DNA from: Pseudomonas fluorescens
Lineage (GTDB): Bacteria > Pseudomonadota > Gammaproteobacteria > Pseudomonadales > Pseudomonadaceae
Direction: 5' to 3'
Length of the DNA stretch: 40,237 nucleotides
NCBI RefSeq assembly: GCF_902497995.1
Contig: NZ_CABVII010000041.1
Location: 1 to 40,237, forward strand
This document shows, in pieces, positions 24,722 through 33,654 of this stretch. Both the position numbers and the translations under genes were made by a program. The notes below the pieces were generated by a model that was given only the letters and a program-made list of their open reading frames with translations, did no database searches and was not told the DNA's origin. The stretch's first letter is position 1. Each line of letters begins with the position of its first letter.

Positions 24722-25843
24722 ATGCATAACGTCGTCATCAGCGGCACCGGCTTGTACACCCCGGCCAACAGCATTTCCAACGAAGAGCTGGTGCAGTCTT
24801 TCAACGCTTACGTCGCGCAGTTCAACGCCGATAATGCCGACGCCATCGCGCGCGGCGACATCGAAGCGTTGACCGAATCCAGCGTGGCGTTTATCGAAAA
24901 AGCATCTGGCATCAAAAGCCGCTTTGTCATGGACAAGGCCGGCATCCTCGACCCGCAACGCATGGCGCCACGCCTGCCGGAACGCTCGAATGACGAGTGG
25001 TCGGTGCTTTGCCAGATGGCCATCGGCGCCGCTGAACAAGCCTTGCAGCGCGCCGGCAAGACCGCCGCAGACATTGACGGCGTGATCGTTGCCTGTTCCA
25101 ACCTGCAGCGCGCCTACCCGGCCATCGCCATCGAAGTCCAGGAAGCGCTGGGCATCCAGGGTTTCGGCTTCGACATGAACGTAGCCTGCTCCTCGGCGAC
25201 CTTCGGCATTCAGACCGCCGCCAACAGCGTGCAACTGGGCCAGGCCCGGGCGATCCTGATGGTCAACCCGGAAGTCTGCACCGGTCACCTGAATTTCCGC
25301 GACCGCGACAGCCATTTCATCTTCGGCGACGCCGCCACCGCGGTGATCATCGAACGTGCCGACCTGGCCACCTCCCCGTACCAGTTCGACGTGGTCAGCA
25401 CCAAGCTGCTGACCACGTTCTCCAACAACATCCGCAACAACTTCGGCTTCCTCAACCGCGCGGCGGAAGAGGGCATCGGCGCCAAGGACAAACTGTTCGT
25501 CCAGGAAGGCCGCAAGGTGTTCAAGGAAGTCTGCCCGATGGTCGCGGATCTGATCGCCAAGCATCTGGAAGAAAACCAGCTCAACGTCACGGACGTGAAG
25601 CGTTTCTGGCTGCACCAGGCCAACCTCAGCATGAACCACCTGATCGTCAGGAAACTGCTGGGCCGCGAAGCCACCGAGCAGGAAGCCCCGGTGATTCTCG
25701 ACACCTACGCCAATACCAGCTCTGCCGGTTCGGTGATTGCCTTCCACAAGCATCAGGATGATCTGGCGGCCGGTTCGCTGGCGGTGCTCAGCTCGTTCGG
25801 CGCCGGTTATTCGATTGGTAGCGTGATTCTGCGCAAGCGCTGA
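24722..25843 (+). CDS. Beta-ketoacyl-ACP synthase III-like enzyme
   Basis: A 373-residue thiolase-fold condensing enzyme of the FabH family. The Cys-His-Asn triad is C156 (NVACSSAT), H298 (WLHQANLSMN) and N331 (DTYANTSSAG). It is about 50 residues longer than E. coli FabH, with an insertion near residues 30-90. It should condense an acyl-CoA with malonyl-ACP. A long FabH-like protein of P. aeruginosa (PA3286, from memory) feeds octanoyl-CoA from beta-oxidation into fatty acid synthesis, and this may be its counterpart; that needs alignment. I chose the ATG at 24722; an earlier GTG would translate the leader hairpin. The gene stands alone. Confidence 0.88.
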   Translation: MHNVVISGTGLYTPANSISNEELVQSFNAYVAQFNADNADAIARGDIEALTESSVAFIEKASGIKSRFVMDKAGILDPQRMAPRLPERSNDEWSVLCQMAIGAAEQALQRAGKTAADIDGVIVACSNLQRAYPAIAIEVQEALGIQGFGFDMNVACSSATFGIQTAANSVQLGQARAILMVNPEVCTGHLNFRDRDSHFIFGDAATAVIIERADLATSPYQFDVVSTKLLTTFSNNIRNNFGFLNRAAEEGIGAKDKLFVQEGRKVFKEVCPMVADLIAKHLEENQLNVTDVKRFWLHQANLSMNHLIVRKLLGREATEQEAPVILDTYANTSSAGSVIAFHKHQDDLAAGSLAVLSSFGAGYSIGSVILRKR

Positions 25844-25876
25844 ATCCGCTCCTACAGGGGAGGTGGCCACAACAAA

Positions 25877-25968
25877 ACAGCCTGGTGTTGCCGGATCGGA
25901 CGGAGGATGGGGACCGATGCAGCAACGCCAGGCTGTAAAAAGATGCGCCTCGGGCTTCCTTGCCCGAG
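25877..25968 (-). terminator. Double hairpin after the porin gene
   Basis: Reading on the minus strand from the porin stop, the first stem is CTCGGGC/GCCCGAG (25949-25955 with 25962-25968). The second is a 15-bp stem with one mismatch (25922-25936 with 25877-25891), followed by TTTTGTT. A T-rich CTTTTT also lies between the two. It is a plausible two-step terminator for the porin gene. Confidence 0.6.
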
Positions 25969-25983
25969 CCATGTAGCGAGGAA

Positions 25984-27276
25984 TCAGAACTTGGCTTCTG
26001 CATCCAGCTGCAGGGTGTTGATTTTCGAATCCCGCAGGTTGGCGTTGGTGTAGTCGGAATCAGCCATGAAGTACGTCGCGCCGAGGGCGAAGTTCTTGTC
26101 GATCTCGTAGCTCACTTTCAATTTGCTGCCGCGAGAACCGGTGAAACCGTTGGCGAAGTCGGAGTCGGTGAAGGCGCCGACCACGGCGTTACGCTGTATG
26201 TCGCGATAGTTGTAGTCTACGCCGAAGCCGTAGAACTTGGTCTTGACGCCGGCCAACCAGCCCATGTCCTGATCGTTGCTCGCACTGTCGTTGTTGACGA
26301 TTTGACCGTATAGCGACAGTGGCATTGGCAGACCGCCGATGTCGAGCGAACCAAAGCCTTCGTACACTTTGAACTCTTCGCCCGGACTGTTGCCGTTGAT
26401 GGCCAGGGAAGCGGTGTCCTCGTCGTTGTCGTAAGCGTAGAGACTGCCACCGAGCGTCATTTTCAGGTTGTCGGTGATAGCGAAGCGTGCGCCCAACTGG
26501 CCCGCGTACAGACGCAGGTCGTGACGGAACTGCTTGCCTTCGCCATCGACGTTGTCCTGGAGGGTGTAGTGGCCGGCGCTACCGAACAGCTCGGTCGAGC
26601 TGCCTAGCGGATATTTGTAAGTTACAGCCAAACCTTCCGGGCTGATGTCGCTATCCCAGATGATGTCGCCCATGCTCACCCAGGGTTGCGGCATCTTGCC
26701 GCCGATCAAGTGCAAATTCTTGATGGCAGTCGGGTGGTAGTCGACGTAGCCCTGATCCAGCCAGATATCTTTCTTGGAGAAGTTGCCTTCCAGACTCTGG
26801 TTGGTGGAGCGAGCATCGTTGTTGTTGCCGGTGGCGATACGAATACCGGTGTCCACTTGCGGATTGATTTCGGTGTAGGCTCCCAGGCGGGCACGAATAC
26901 GTTGACGATCCTGGTCGCCGGTGTTCGATACGCCATCGTTCTTGACCGTTTCCTGACGGAAACGAACATCGCCCTTGAACTGGGTCTTGGCGGCCCAGGC
27001 CAGTTTCTGGTCGAAGGTGCTCAGTTCATTGGTTTTCTTCGCAGTCGCCGCGATTTGCTCATTGGTTTCTTGCTGAGCCTGACGGGCAATCTGCTGGTCC
27101 TTCTGATCCTTGGCCAGCTCGGCCTGGAGTTCAGCGTACTGCGCTTGGGAAATCGAACCGTTGGCCTTGAGCATGTCGAGCAGTTTGGCGTCGACTGCGG
27201 CGCTGGCCGGAACACTCATGGCCAGCAACAGGCCACCACACAGGGCTGCCGCAGTTTTGGTGGAAGCAAGACGCAT
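25984..27276 (-). CDS. Putative outer-membrane porin
   Basis: A 430-residue exported protein. It has a signal peptide (cleavage likely after SVPASA, about residue 26), a charged Gln- and Lys-rich segment at about 30-75 likely to form a coiled coil, and then a beta-barrel part with alternating hydrophobic strands, ending in Phe (AEAKF) as outer-membrane barrels do. It belongs to the group annotated as putative porin rather than the OprD or OprF types. I chose the ATG at 27276 with a GGAG just before it. Substrate specificity is not readable. Its upstream region is shared with the divergent FemAB-like gene. Confidence 0.85.
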   Translation of the reverse strand: MRLASTKTAAALCGGLLLAMSVPASAAVDAKLLDMLKANGSISQAQYAELQAELAKDQKDQQIARQAQQETNEQIAATAKKTNELSTFDQKLAWAAKTQFKGDVRFRQETVKNDGVSNTGDQDRQRIRARLGAYTEINPQVDTGIRIATGNNNDARSTNQSLEGNFSKKDIWLDQGYVDYHPTAIKNLHLIGGKMPQPWVSMGDIIWDSDISPEGLAVTYKYPLGSSTELFGSAGHYTLQDNVDGEGKQFRHDLRLYAGQLGARFAITDNLKMTLGGSLYAYDNDEDTASLAINGNSPGEEFKVYEGFGSLDIGGLPMPLSLYGQIVNNDSASNDQDMGWLAGVKTKFYGFGVDYNYRDIQRNAVVGAFTDSDFANGFTGSRGSKLKVSYEIDKNFALGATYFMADSDYTNANLRDSKINTLQLDAEAKF

Positions 27277-27467
27277 ATCAATCTCCGCAGATATAAGAGG
27301 ATGACTGAGCCATCCAGAACACAACCGACCTTGAAGGACGGAAAACAGTGGCCGGGTAGAACCCGACGTTCTAAAAACTGGCGCCAGTATCGCGATGGAT
27401 TATGACAATGCAGTGGCAAAATGATGGCGACTCGATGACGATCCATATGCACCTCAAACCCCTTTTC

Positions 27468-27508
27468 CAGAGCACCGCGGTCGGATAGGTCGTGTGCAGA
27501 GCACCGCG
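27468..27508. promoter_or_regulatory. Direct repeat of CAGAGCACCGCG
   Basis: The 12-mer CAGAGCACCGCG occurs at 27468-27479 and again at 27497-27508, a 29-bp period, 50-90 bp before the start at 27558. It may mark a regulator site in the region shared by the porin and FemAB-like genes. Confidence 0.4.
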
Positions 27509-27557
27509 ATAAGCGATACTCCCGGGGCTTTCACGCTAAGAGTTGGAGAGGAAGTCG

Positions 27558-28682
27558 ATGCCGTTGCAACGTCTGGAAAATCTGTCCGAAATCGCTGCGC
27601 ACACCTGGGATGCCCTGGTGCCGGATAGCCAGCCGTTTCTGCGCCATGCCTTTCTCGGCGCGCTGGAAGACAGCGCCAGTGTCGGCCCGCACTCGGGCTG
27701 GCAGCCCGAGCATTTGTTGCACATGGAAGGTGACCGGTTGATCGCCGCGTTGCCCGCTTACCGCAAATGGCATTCCTATGGCGAGTACGTGTTCGATCAC
27801 GCCTGGGCCGATGCCTGCGAGCGCGCCGGCATCGACTATTACCCCAAACTGTTGAGCGCCGTACCGTTCAGCCCGGTCAGTGGCCCGCGCTTGCTGGCGG
27901 CCACGTTCGAAGACGGTTTCGAACTGTTGAAAAGCCTGCCCGGCTATCTTGAGATCGAACAGCTCTCCAGCGCCCACATCAATTTCACCGATCCTTTCAC
28001 CGATGCCGCATTGGCCGAACAGCCCGGTTGGTTGCAGCGCATCGGCTGTCAGTACCACTGGCAGAATCGCGGCTATCGGGATTTTCAGGATTTCCTCGAC
28101 GTGCTCAGTTCGCGCAAGCGCAAGCAGATGCGCAAGGAGCGCGAGCAAGTGGCGGGGCAGGGGATTGATTTCGAATGGCTCGAGGGCCGGCAGCTGGATC
28201 AGGTGCAATGGGATTTCGTGTATGCCTGCTACGCCAACACCTACGCAGTGCGGCGGCAACGGCCCTATCTGACCCGGGAGTTTTTCAGCCTGTTGGCCGA
28301 ACGGATGCCGGAATCGATTCGCGTGGTGTTGGCCAAACAGGGTTCACGGCCAGTAGCCATGGCGTTCAGCCTGGTGGGTGGCGACAGCTTTTACGGTCGT
28401 TACTGGGGGTGCCTGGCGGAGTTTGACCGGCTGCATTTCGAAACCTGCTTCTACCAGGGCATGGATTATGCGATTGCCAATGGCTTCCAGCGTTTCGACG
28501 CCGGGGCCCAGGGTGAGCACAAGTTGATTCGCGGGTTCGAGCCGGTGATCACACATTCCTGGCACTACTTGCGCCATCCCGGCCTGAAAGCCGCGGTCAA
28601 AGACTTCCTGCGCCAGGAGCGCGTCGGGGTGTTGGCGTATGCCGAAGAAGCGCGGAGCGCCTTGCCCTATCGACAAGTCTGA
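27558..28682 (+). CDS. FemAB-like GNAT-fold protein (COG3146)
   Basis: A 374-residue protein of the FemAB-like family (PF04339, labelled peptidoglycan biosynthesis/recognition), which has a double GNAT-like fold. Recognisable stretches are FLRHAFLGALE near residue 30, SSRKRKQMRKERE near 190 and GAQGEHKLIRGFEP near 320. By family it may transfer an aminoacyl or acyl group, but no substrate is established. There is no signal peptide, so it is probably cytoplasmic. The ATG at 27558 follows AGAGGAAG; the in-frame TTG at 27543 lies before that ribosome site and is unlikely. A REP pair follows the stop. Confidence 0.82.
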   Translation: MPLQRLENLSEIAAHTWDALVPDSQPFLRHAFLGALEDSASVGPHSGWQPEHLLHMEGDRLIAALPAYRKWHSYGEYVFDHAWADACERAGIDYYPKLLSAVPFSPVSGPRLLAATFEDGFELLKSLPGYLEIEQLSSAHINFTDPFTDAALAEQPGWLQRIGCQYHWQNRGYRDFQDFLDVLSSRKRKQMRKEREQVAGQGIDFEWLEGRQLDQVQWDFVYACYANTYAVRRQRPYLTREFFSLLAERMPESIRVVLAKQGSRPVAMAFSLVGGDSFYGRYWGCLAEFDRLHFETCFYQGMDYAIANGFQRFDAGAQGEHKLIRGFEPVITHSWHYLRHPGLKAAVKDFLRQERVGVLAYAEEARSALPYRQV

Positions 28683-28710
28683 TCCTGTTTTCGGAGTGAC
28701 GCTGATCCCT

Positions 28711-28799
28711 TGTGGGAGCGGGCTTGCTCGCGAAAGGGAGTGTCAGTCGACATCAACGTTGCCTGACCCACCGCTTTCGCGAGCAAGCCCGCTCCCACA
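28711..28799. repeat. REP-type inverted pair, perfect 26-bp arms
   Basis: Arms 28711-28736 and 28774-28799 are perfect complements. The spacer begins TGTCAGTCGACAT (28741-28753), identical to 13098-13110 in another pair. It lies between two convergent genes. Confidence 0.85.
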
Positions 28800-28822
28800 G
28801 GGTCGGTGGTGGGCGGCCAGGT

Positions 28823-30655
28823 TCAATCAATCCCGACAAACCCACCCGTCTGGTGCTGCCACAACCGCGCATATAATCCGCCATGGGCCAGCAGTTCGGC
28901 GTGGCTGCCGGTTTCGGCGATCGTGCCTTTTTCCAGCACCACCAACCGGTCCATCCGGGCAATGGTCGAGAGCCGGTGGGCGATGGCGATCACGGTCTTG
29001 CCCTGCATCAGGGTTTCGAGGCTTTCCTGGATGGCCGCTTCAACCTCCGAATCCAGGGCCGAGGTGGCTTCGTCCATGATCAGGATCGGCGCGTCCTTGA
29101 GCAGTACCCGGGCAATCGCAATGCGCTGACGCTGGCCGCCGGAGAGTTTCACCCCGCGCTCACCGACATGTGCATCGAAACCGGTCCGTCCTTCGGAGTC
29201 CGACAGCAACGGGATGAACTCGTCGGCCCGGGCCTTGTGCACCGCTTCCCACAGTTCGGCATCGGTGGCGTCGGGCTTGCCATAAAGCAGGTTGTCGCGG
29301 ATCGAGCGGTGCAGCAGGGACGTATCCTGGGTGATCATGCCGATACGCTCGCGCAGGCTTTCCTGGCCAACCTCGGCAATATTCTGGCCGTCGATGAGAA
29401 TGCGCCCACCCTGCACGTCATACAGGCGCAGGAGCAAATTGACCAGGGTCGATTTGCCGGCGCCAGACGGGCCGATCAGGCCGATTTTCTCGCCGGGTTT
29501 TATCGTCAGGTCGAGGTTGCCGATGATCCCGCTCTTCTTGCCGTAGTGGAAATCCACACGCTCGAAACGTACTTCGCCACGGGGTACGACCAAGGGTTTG
29601 GCCTGCTCGCGGTCGGTGACGCTGACCGGCTGGGAAATAGACTGCAAACCGTCCTGGACCATGCCGATGTTTTCGAAAATGCCGGTGACCACCCACATGA
29701 TCCAGCCGGACATGTTGACGATACGGATCACCAGGCCGGTGGCCAGCGCAATGGCGCCCACGGTGATCAGCGATTGCGTCCACAACCACAGGGCCAGGCC
29801 GGTGGTGCAGACGATCAGCAAGCCGTTCATGCTGGTGATGACCACGTCCATACTGGTCACCACCCGGCCGGCCAGTTGGGCTTTTTCGGTTTGTTCCTTG
29901 ATCGCTTCGCGAGCGTATTGCTGCTCGAAACGGGTGTGGGCGAACAGCTTCAGGGTGGTGATGTTGGTATAGCCATCGACAATCCGCCCCATGAGTTTGG
30001 AGCGCGCATCGGAGGACACCACCGAGCGCTCCTTGACCCGTGGCACAAAGTAGCAAAGGGCGCCGATGAAAGCGCCAATCCAGGTCAGCAGCGGGATCAT
30101 CAGGCGCCAGTCGGCTTCGGCGAACAGCACCAGCGAGCTGATGGCGTAGATCAGAACATGCCAGAGCGCGTCCACCGCTTGCACGGCCGAGTCGCGCAAC
30201 GAGTTGCCCGTCTGCATGATGCGTTGGGCGATGCGGCCGGCGAAGTCGTTCTGGAAAAAATTCAGGCTCTGTTTGAGCACATAACTGTGGTTCTGCCAGC
30301 GGATCAGGCTGGTCATGCTGGGGCTCAGGGTCTGGTGCACCAGCAAATCATGCAGGCCGACGAACACCGGGCGCAGGATCAGCGCCACCACGGCCATCCA
30401 GGCCAGCTCGATCCCATGATCCTTGAAGAAATCGACGTTCGGCGTGCCCTGGGCCAAATCGATGATGCGGCTCAGGTAGCTGAACAGCGCCACTTCGATC
30501 AGCGCGCCGAACAGGCCGACGATCAGCAGCACGGCGAAACTCGGCCAGACCTGCTTCAGGTAATAGGTATAGAAGGGGAGAACCCGATCCGGCGGGGCCG
30601 CCGTCGGCGCTTCGCGGAAGATGTCGATCAGCTTTTCAAAACGGCGATAAAGCAT
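28823..30655 (-). CDS. ABC exporter half-transporter
   Basis: A 610-residue protein with an N-terminal six-helix membrane domain (about residues 35-335) fused to a C-terminal ATPase domain. Walker A is GPSGAGKST at 395-403, the signature LSGGQ at 504-508, Walker B LIMDEA at 525-530, and the switch His is in IAHRLST. This is the type IV exporter layout (MsbA- and multidrug-like), and it would work as a dimer in the inner membrane; the substrate is unknown. The ATG at 30655 has GGAGAA before it. It lies 82 bp downstream of ppiA on the same strand and could be part of that operon. Confidence 0.93.
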   Translation of the reverse strand: MLYRRFEKLIDIFREAPTAAPPDRVLPFYTYYLKQVWPSFAVLLIVGLFGALIEVALFSYLSRIIDLAQGTPNVDFFKDHGIELAWMAVVALILRPVFVGLHDLLVHQTLSPSMTSLIRWQNHSYVLKQSLNFFQNDFAGRIAQRIMQTGNSLRDSAVQAVDALWHVLIYAISSLVLFAEADWRLMIPLLTWIGAFIGALCYFVPRVKERSVVSSDARSKLMGRIVDGYTNITTLKLFAHTRFEQQYAREAIKEQTEKAQLAGRVVTSMDVVITSMNGLLIVCTTGLALWLWTQSLITVGAIALATGLVIRIVNMSGWIMWVVTGIFENIGMVQDGLQSISQPVSVTDREQAKPLVVPRGEVRFERVDFHYGKKSGIIGNLDLTIKPGEKIGLIGPSGAGKSTLVNLLLRLYDVQGGRILIDGQNIAEVGQESLRERIGMITQDTSLLHRSIRDNLLYGKPDATDAELWEAVHKARADEFIPLLSDSEGRTGFDAHVGERGVKLSGGQRQRIAIARVLLKDAPILIMDEATSALDSEVEAAIQESLETLMQGKTVIAIAHRLSTIARMDRLVVLEKGTIAETGSHAELLAHGGLYARLWQHQTGGFVGID

Positions 30656-30737
30656 TGGTTCTCCGCCCGCGCACGGGCTCTCCTTTGAACAGTGTGAGCG
30701 GCGCACTCCGGCAGCCGCTCAAGACTTGCTGTGTAGC

Positions 30738-31298
30738 TTAGTCGATGACTTTGGCCGACTTGATGAACACAGGGTCGGCCGGCACATCTTTCATGCCGCC
30801 ACGCGTGGTGGTTGGCGTGTTGACGATGATGTCCACCACGTCCATGCCTTTGACGACTTTACCGAACACGGCATAGCCGTCGCCCTGGTCCAGGAAGTCG
30901 TTGTCCTTGACGTTGACGAAAAACTGGCTGGTGGCCGAATCCGGCACGGAAGTACGGGCCATGGACAGCGTGCCACGCACGTTATGCAGACCGTTCTTGG
31001 ACTCGTTCTTGATCGGTGCCTTGGTATCTTTCTGCTGCATTTGTTGAGTGAAACCACCGCCCTGGACCATGAAGCCCGGAATCACACGGTGAAAAATCGT
31101 GTTGTTGTAGAAGCCGCTGTTGACGTACTCAAGGAAGTTCTTGGTACTGATCGGTGCCTTGACCGGGTCCAGTTCGATCTCGATCTGGCCGTTGGTAGTT
31201 TCCAGCAGCACGTGCGGCGCCTTGGCGGCGGGCGTGGCGGCCATCAGATTGGCGGCAAACAGCACGGAGCCGGCGACGAGGGCGATTTTTTTCAGCAT
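30738..31298 (-). CDS. ppiA: Periplasmic peptidyl-prolyl isomerase (cyclophilin)
   Basis: A 186-residue cyclophilin with a signal peptide (likely cleavage after NLMA, about residue 20). The active-site stretch FHRVIPGFMVQGGG carries the catalytic Arg with Phe, Met and Gln, and SQFFVNV follows. Length and export match PpiA (190 residues in E. coli), which speeds proline isomerisation in periplasmic protein folding. Its ATG at 31298 lies inside the end of the upstream hydrolase gene (7-bp overlap), so translation is probably coupled. Confidence 0.92.
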   Translation of the reverse strand: MLKKIALVAGSVLFAANLMAATPAAKAPHVLLETTNGQIEIELDPVKAPISTKNFLEYVNSGFYNNTIFHRVIPGFMVQGGGFTQQMQQKDTKAPIKNESKNGLHNVRGTLSMARTSVPDSATSQFFVNVKDNDFLDQGDGYAVFGKVVKGMDVVDIIVNTPTTTRGGMKDVPADPVFIKSAKVID

Positions 31299-32107
31299 GG
31301 GTCAGTGATCCTGAGTGTGGTGGTATCGACTGCGGTGAGAAACTCGAGCAGGGTTTGGTTGAAGCGTTCGGGTTGATCCAGCGGGGTGGCGTGGCGCGAA
31401 TCGGCGACCACCACCAGCCGCGCATCGGGCAGCAGTTTTACATAAGCCTCTTTCAGCGATACCGGTGTGTAGTCACGGTCGGCGCTGACGATGAGGGTTG
31501 GACAGGCAACCCTGGAAAGTCGTTCCTGAACCCCCCAGCCAACGATCGCATCGAAGCTGGCGAGATAAGCGTGTCTGTCGTTTTTTGCCCAGCGCTCGGC
31601 CATTTTTTGCCTGAGTTCAGCCTGCTCGGGTTTGGGGAACAGCTTGGCGCCCAGGGCTTTGCCGATGGCGCCGAGGCTGAGGACGCGCATCAGGCTCCAG
31701 CGCTTGAACCACCACCAGTACTCGTTGTGGCTGCGCAGTTTGACCTCGGGCGCGCTGTTGACGATGCACAGGCTTTTGAGCAGCTGTGGCTGGTCCACCG
31801 CCAGTTGAAACCCGATCATGCCGCCCATCGACCAGCCGGCATAATGCACCGGGCCAAGGTTCAAATGCTCGATCAGTGCAATCAGGTCGGCACTGAACCC
31901 GGCGATGCTGTAGCGTTCGCGAGGTTTATCCGAGCGACCGTGGCCGCGTATGTCCGGGACGATCACCCGGTAGCGCGCCGACAAGGCCGGGATCTGTTGT
32001 TCCCAGTCCAGGGTGCTGGAACCCAGCCCGTGGACCAGCAGCAACGGCGTGCCGTGGCCATATTCCTCATAGTGCAGGTTGCAACCTTCATGTTCGAAAT
32101 AGGCCAT
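31292..32107 (-). CDS. Alpha/beta hydrolase
   Basis: A 271-residue alpha/beta hydrolase. The nucleophile elbow is GWSMGG (Ser near residue 94), the acid is in SADRDY and the catalytic His in DSRHATPLD. The HGLGSS oxyanion segment is near residue 26. Relatives hydrolyse esters, lactones or enol-lactones (PcaD-like), but the substrate is unknown. GGAG is well placed before the ATG at 32107; a GTG two codons earlier sits too close to it. The gene lies 14 bp after the LysR gene and overlaps ppiA by 7 bp, forming a tight lysR-hydrolase-ppiA run. Confidence 0.88.
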   Translation of the reverse strand: MAYFEHEGCNLHYEEYGHGTPLLLVHGLGSSTLDWEQQIPALSARYRVIVPDIRGHGRSDKPRERYSIAGFSADLIALIEHLNLGPVHYAGWSMGGMIGFQLAVDQPQLLKSLCIVNSAPEVKLRSHNEYWWWFKRWSLMRVLSLGAIGKALGAKLFPKPEQAELRQKMAERWAKNDRHAYLASFDAIVGWGVQERLSRVACPTLIVSADRDYTPVSLKEAYVKLLPDARLVVVADSRHATPLDQPERFNQTLLEFLTAVDTTTLRITDPC

Positions 32108-32121
32108 GTTCACACTCCGTG

Positions 32122-33045
32122 TCAGGCTTGTTCAGGGGCGGCGAAAGGCGCATCCAGCGGCGCGGTATCAAAAGTGCGCAGCAATTCGATGAGTATCTGT
32201 GTCGCCGGGCCCAGGGGTTTGTCCTTGTTCGAATACAGGTAGAAGCTCGGATTACGGCTGCCGCCCTGATCCAACGGTAGCAGCTTGAGCGTACCTTCCT
32301 TGAGTTCCCGTTCAATCATGTGCCGGGGCAACCAGGCAAAACCCAGGCCGCTGCTGACAAAGGTCGCTGCGGTGGCCAGGCTGCCGACGGTCCAGCGCTG
32401 TTCGGCACCGAGCCAGCCGACATCCCGTGGCTGCTGGCGACCGGAGTCGCGGATCACCACTTGCATCTGGCTTTCCAGGTCCTGGAAATTCAGTTCGCGA
32501 TTGAGGCGGTGCAGGGGATGGTCGGGGTGGGCGACCGCGACGAATTCGACGTCGCTCAATTCCGCGCCCAGGTAACCGGGAATGCTGAAGCCGGTGATGG
32601 CCAGATCGGCCACCCCTTCCAGCAGTACTTCCTCGACGCCCGACAACACTTCTTCGCGCAGACGTACCCGGCACCCGCGGCTTTGCGGCATGAACGCGGT
32701 CAAGGCGCGCACGAGACGGGCGCTCGGGTACGCGGCATCGACCACCAGCCGCACTTCCGCTTCCCAGCCTTGCTCCATGTGGTGGGCCAGGTCTTCGAGC
32801 TGGCTGGCCTGTTTCACCAGTTGCCGGGATCGGCGCAGCAATACACCGCCGGCTTCGGTCAGCACCGCTTTACGACCGTCGATGCGCAGCAGCGGTACGC
32901 CGAGTTGGTCCTGCATGCGCGCCACGGTGTAGCTGACCGACGATTGCGAGCGGTGCAGCGCCTCGGCGGCCTGGGCGAAACCGCCGTGGTCGACCACGGC
33001 CTGTAACGTTCGCCATTGATCAAGGGTCACGCGGGGCGCTTTCAT
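32122..33045 (-). CDS. LysR-family regulator
   Basis: A 307-residue LysR-type regulator. The helix-turn-helix is in residues about 4-63 (FAQAAEALHRSQSSVSYTVARM) and the effector domain follows from about residue 90. The ATG at 33045 is preceded by GAGGAGG at ideal distance. Only 48 bp separate it from the divergent gene at 33094, and the azoreductase lies just beyond, so these rightward genes and the hydrolase behind it are the obvious targets. From memory, azoR paralogues in Pseudomonas often lie next to a LysR gene. Confidence 0.9.
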   Translation of the reverse strand: MKAPRVTLDQWRTLQAVVDHGGFAQAAEALHRSQSSVSYTVARMQDQLGVPLLRIDGRKAVLTEAGGVLLRRSRQLVKQASQLEDLAHHMEQGWEAEVRLVVDAAYPSARLVRALTAFMPQSRGCRVRLREEVLSGVEEVLLEGVADLAITGFSIPGYLGAELSDVEFVAVAHPDHPLHRLNRELNFQDLESQMQVVIRDSGRQQPRDVGWLGAEQRWTVGSLATAATFVSSGLGFAWLPRHMIERELKEGTLKLLPLDQGGSRNPSFYLYSNKDKPLGPATQILIELLRTFDTAPLDAPFAAPEQA

Positions 33046-33093
33046 GAACACCTCCTCTTGTCTAAGCTGGCAGTCCTTATTGGAGACTGCTGA

Positions 33094-33423
33094 ATGAAAA
33101 AGCTTTGTCGTGTTATTTCGGGTTGTGCAGTGCTGGCGCTGCTGCCGCTGACGGCGGTAGCCTATCCGATCGATGTACAAAAAGAGCTGAACGGCTTGAG
33201 CATCGACTACAACGCCTATGACACCGATAGCGACATCGCTTCCATTCAGGTCAACAACTACGGGACTACCGATGCGATCTGCAAGGTGGTGTTCAACAAT
33301 GGCCCGGAAGCGCCGCGCACCCGCAAGATCGAAGTGCCTGCCGGCAAACATAAAAATGCCACCGCCAAATTCACCCGCACCATCATCAAGATGCGCATCG
33401 ACCTGACCTGCACCCCGAAATAA
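33094..33423 (+). CDS. Small exported protein of unknown function
   Basis: A 109-residue protein with a signal peptide (MKKLCRV, hydrophobic stretch, cleavage likely after TAVA, about residue 23). The mature 86 residues are predicted beta-rich, carry two Cys (in DAICKV and LTCTPK) that could form a disulfide, and have a basic C-terminal half. GGAG precedes the ATG at good spacing. I do not recognise a characterised family. From memory, similar Pseudomonas proteins carry the misleading name 3-phosphoglycerate kinase, which this small exported protein cannot be. Confidence 0.8.
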   Translation: MKKLCRVISGCAVLALLPLTAVAYPIDVQKELNGLSIDYNAYDTDSDIASIQVNNYGTTDAICKVVFNNGPEAPRTRKIEVPAGKHKNATAKFTRTIIKMRIDLTCTPK

Positions 33424-33433
33424 TATCGATATC

Positions 33434-33529
33434 CCCTGTGGGAGCGGGCTTGCTCGCGAAGGCTGTGTGCCATTCAACAGACTTGTCGACTGATACGCCG
33501 CCTTCGCGAGCAAGCCCGCTCCCACAGGG
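33434..33529. repeat. REP-type inverted pair, perfect 29-bp arms
   Basis: Arms 33434-33462 and 33501-33529 are perfect complements (one more pair can be added inside). It lies directly after the small exported protein gene and before azoR, so the two may be separate transcription units. Confidence 0.85.
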
Positions 33530-33654
33530 TATGTTCAGCTTATAAACGAATTTATTGATGGGTTATAGCAGTTATTTGCGCTTTTTCATCGATATGGTTC
33601 TGTTTAACCTTCACTCCATCGACCTACAGCATTCTCAGATGGAGGCTACAGCCC

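Noticed and set aside
28883..30688. Open frame of 601 codons opposite the ABC exporter gene
   Set aside because: Antisense shadow; the minus strand carries intact Walker A, signature and Walker B motifs.
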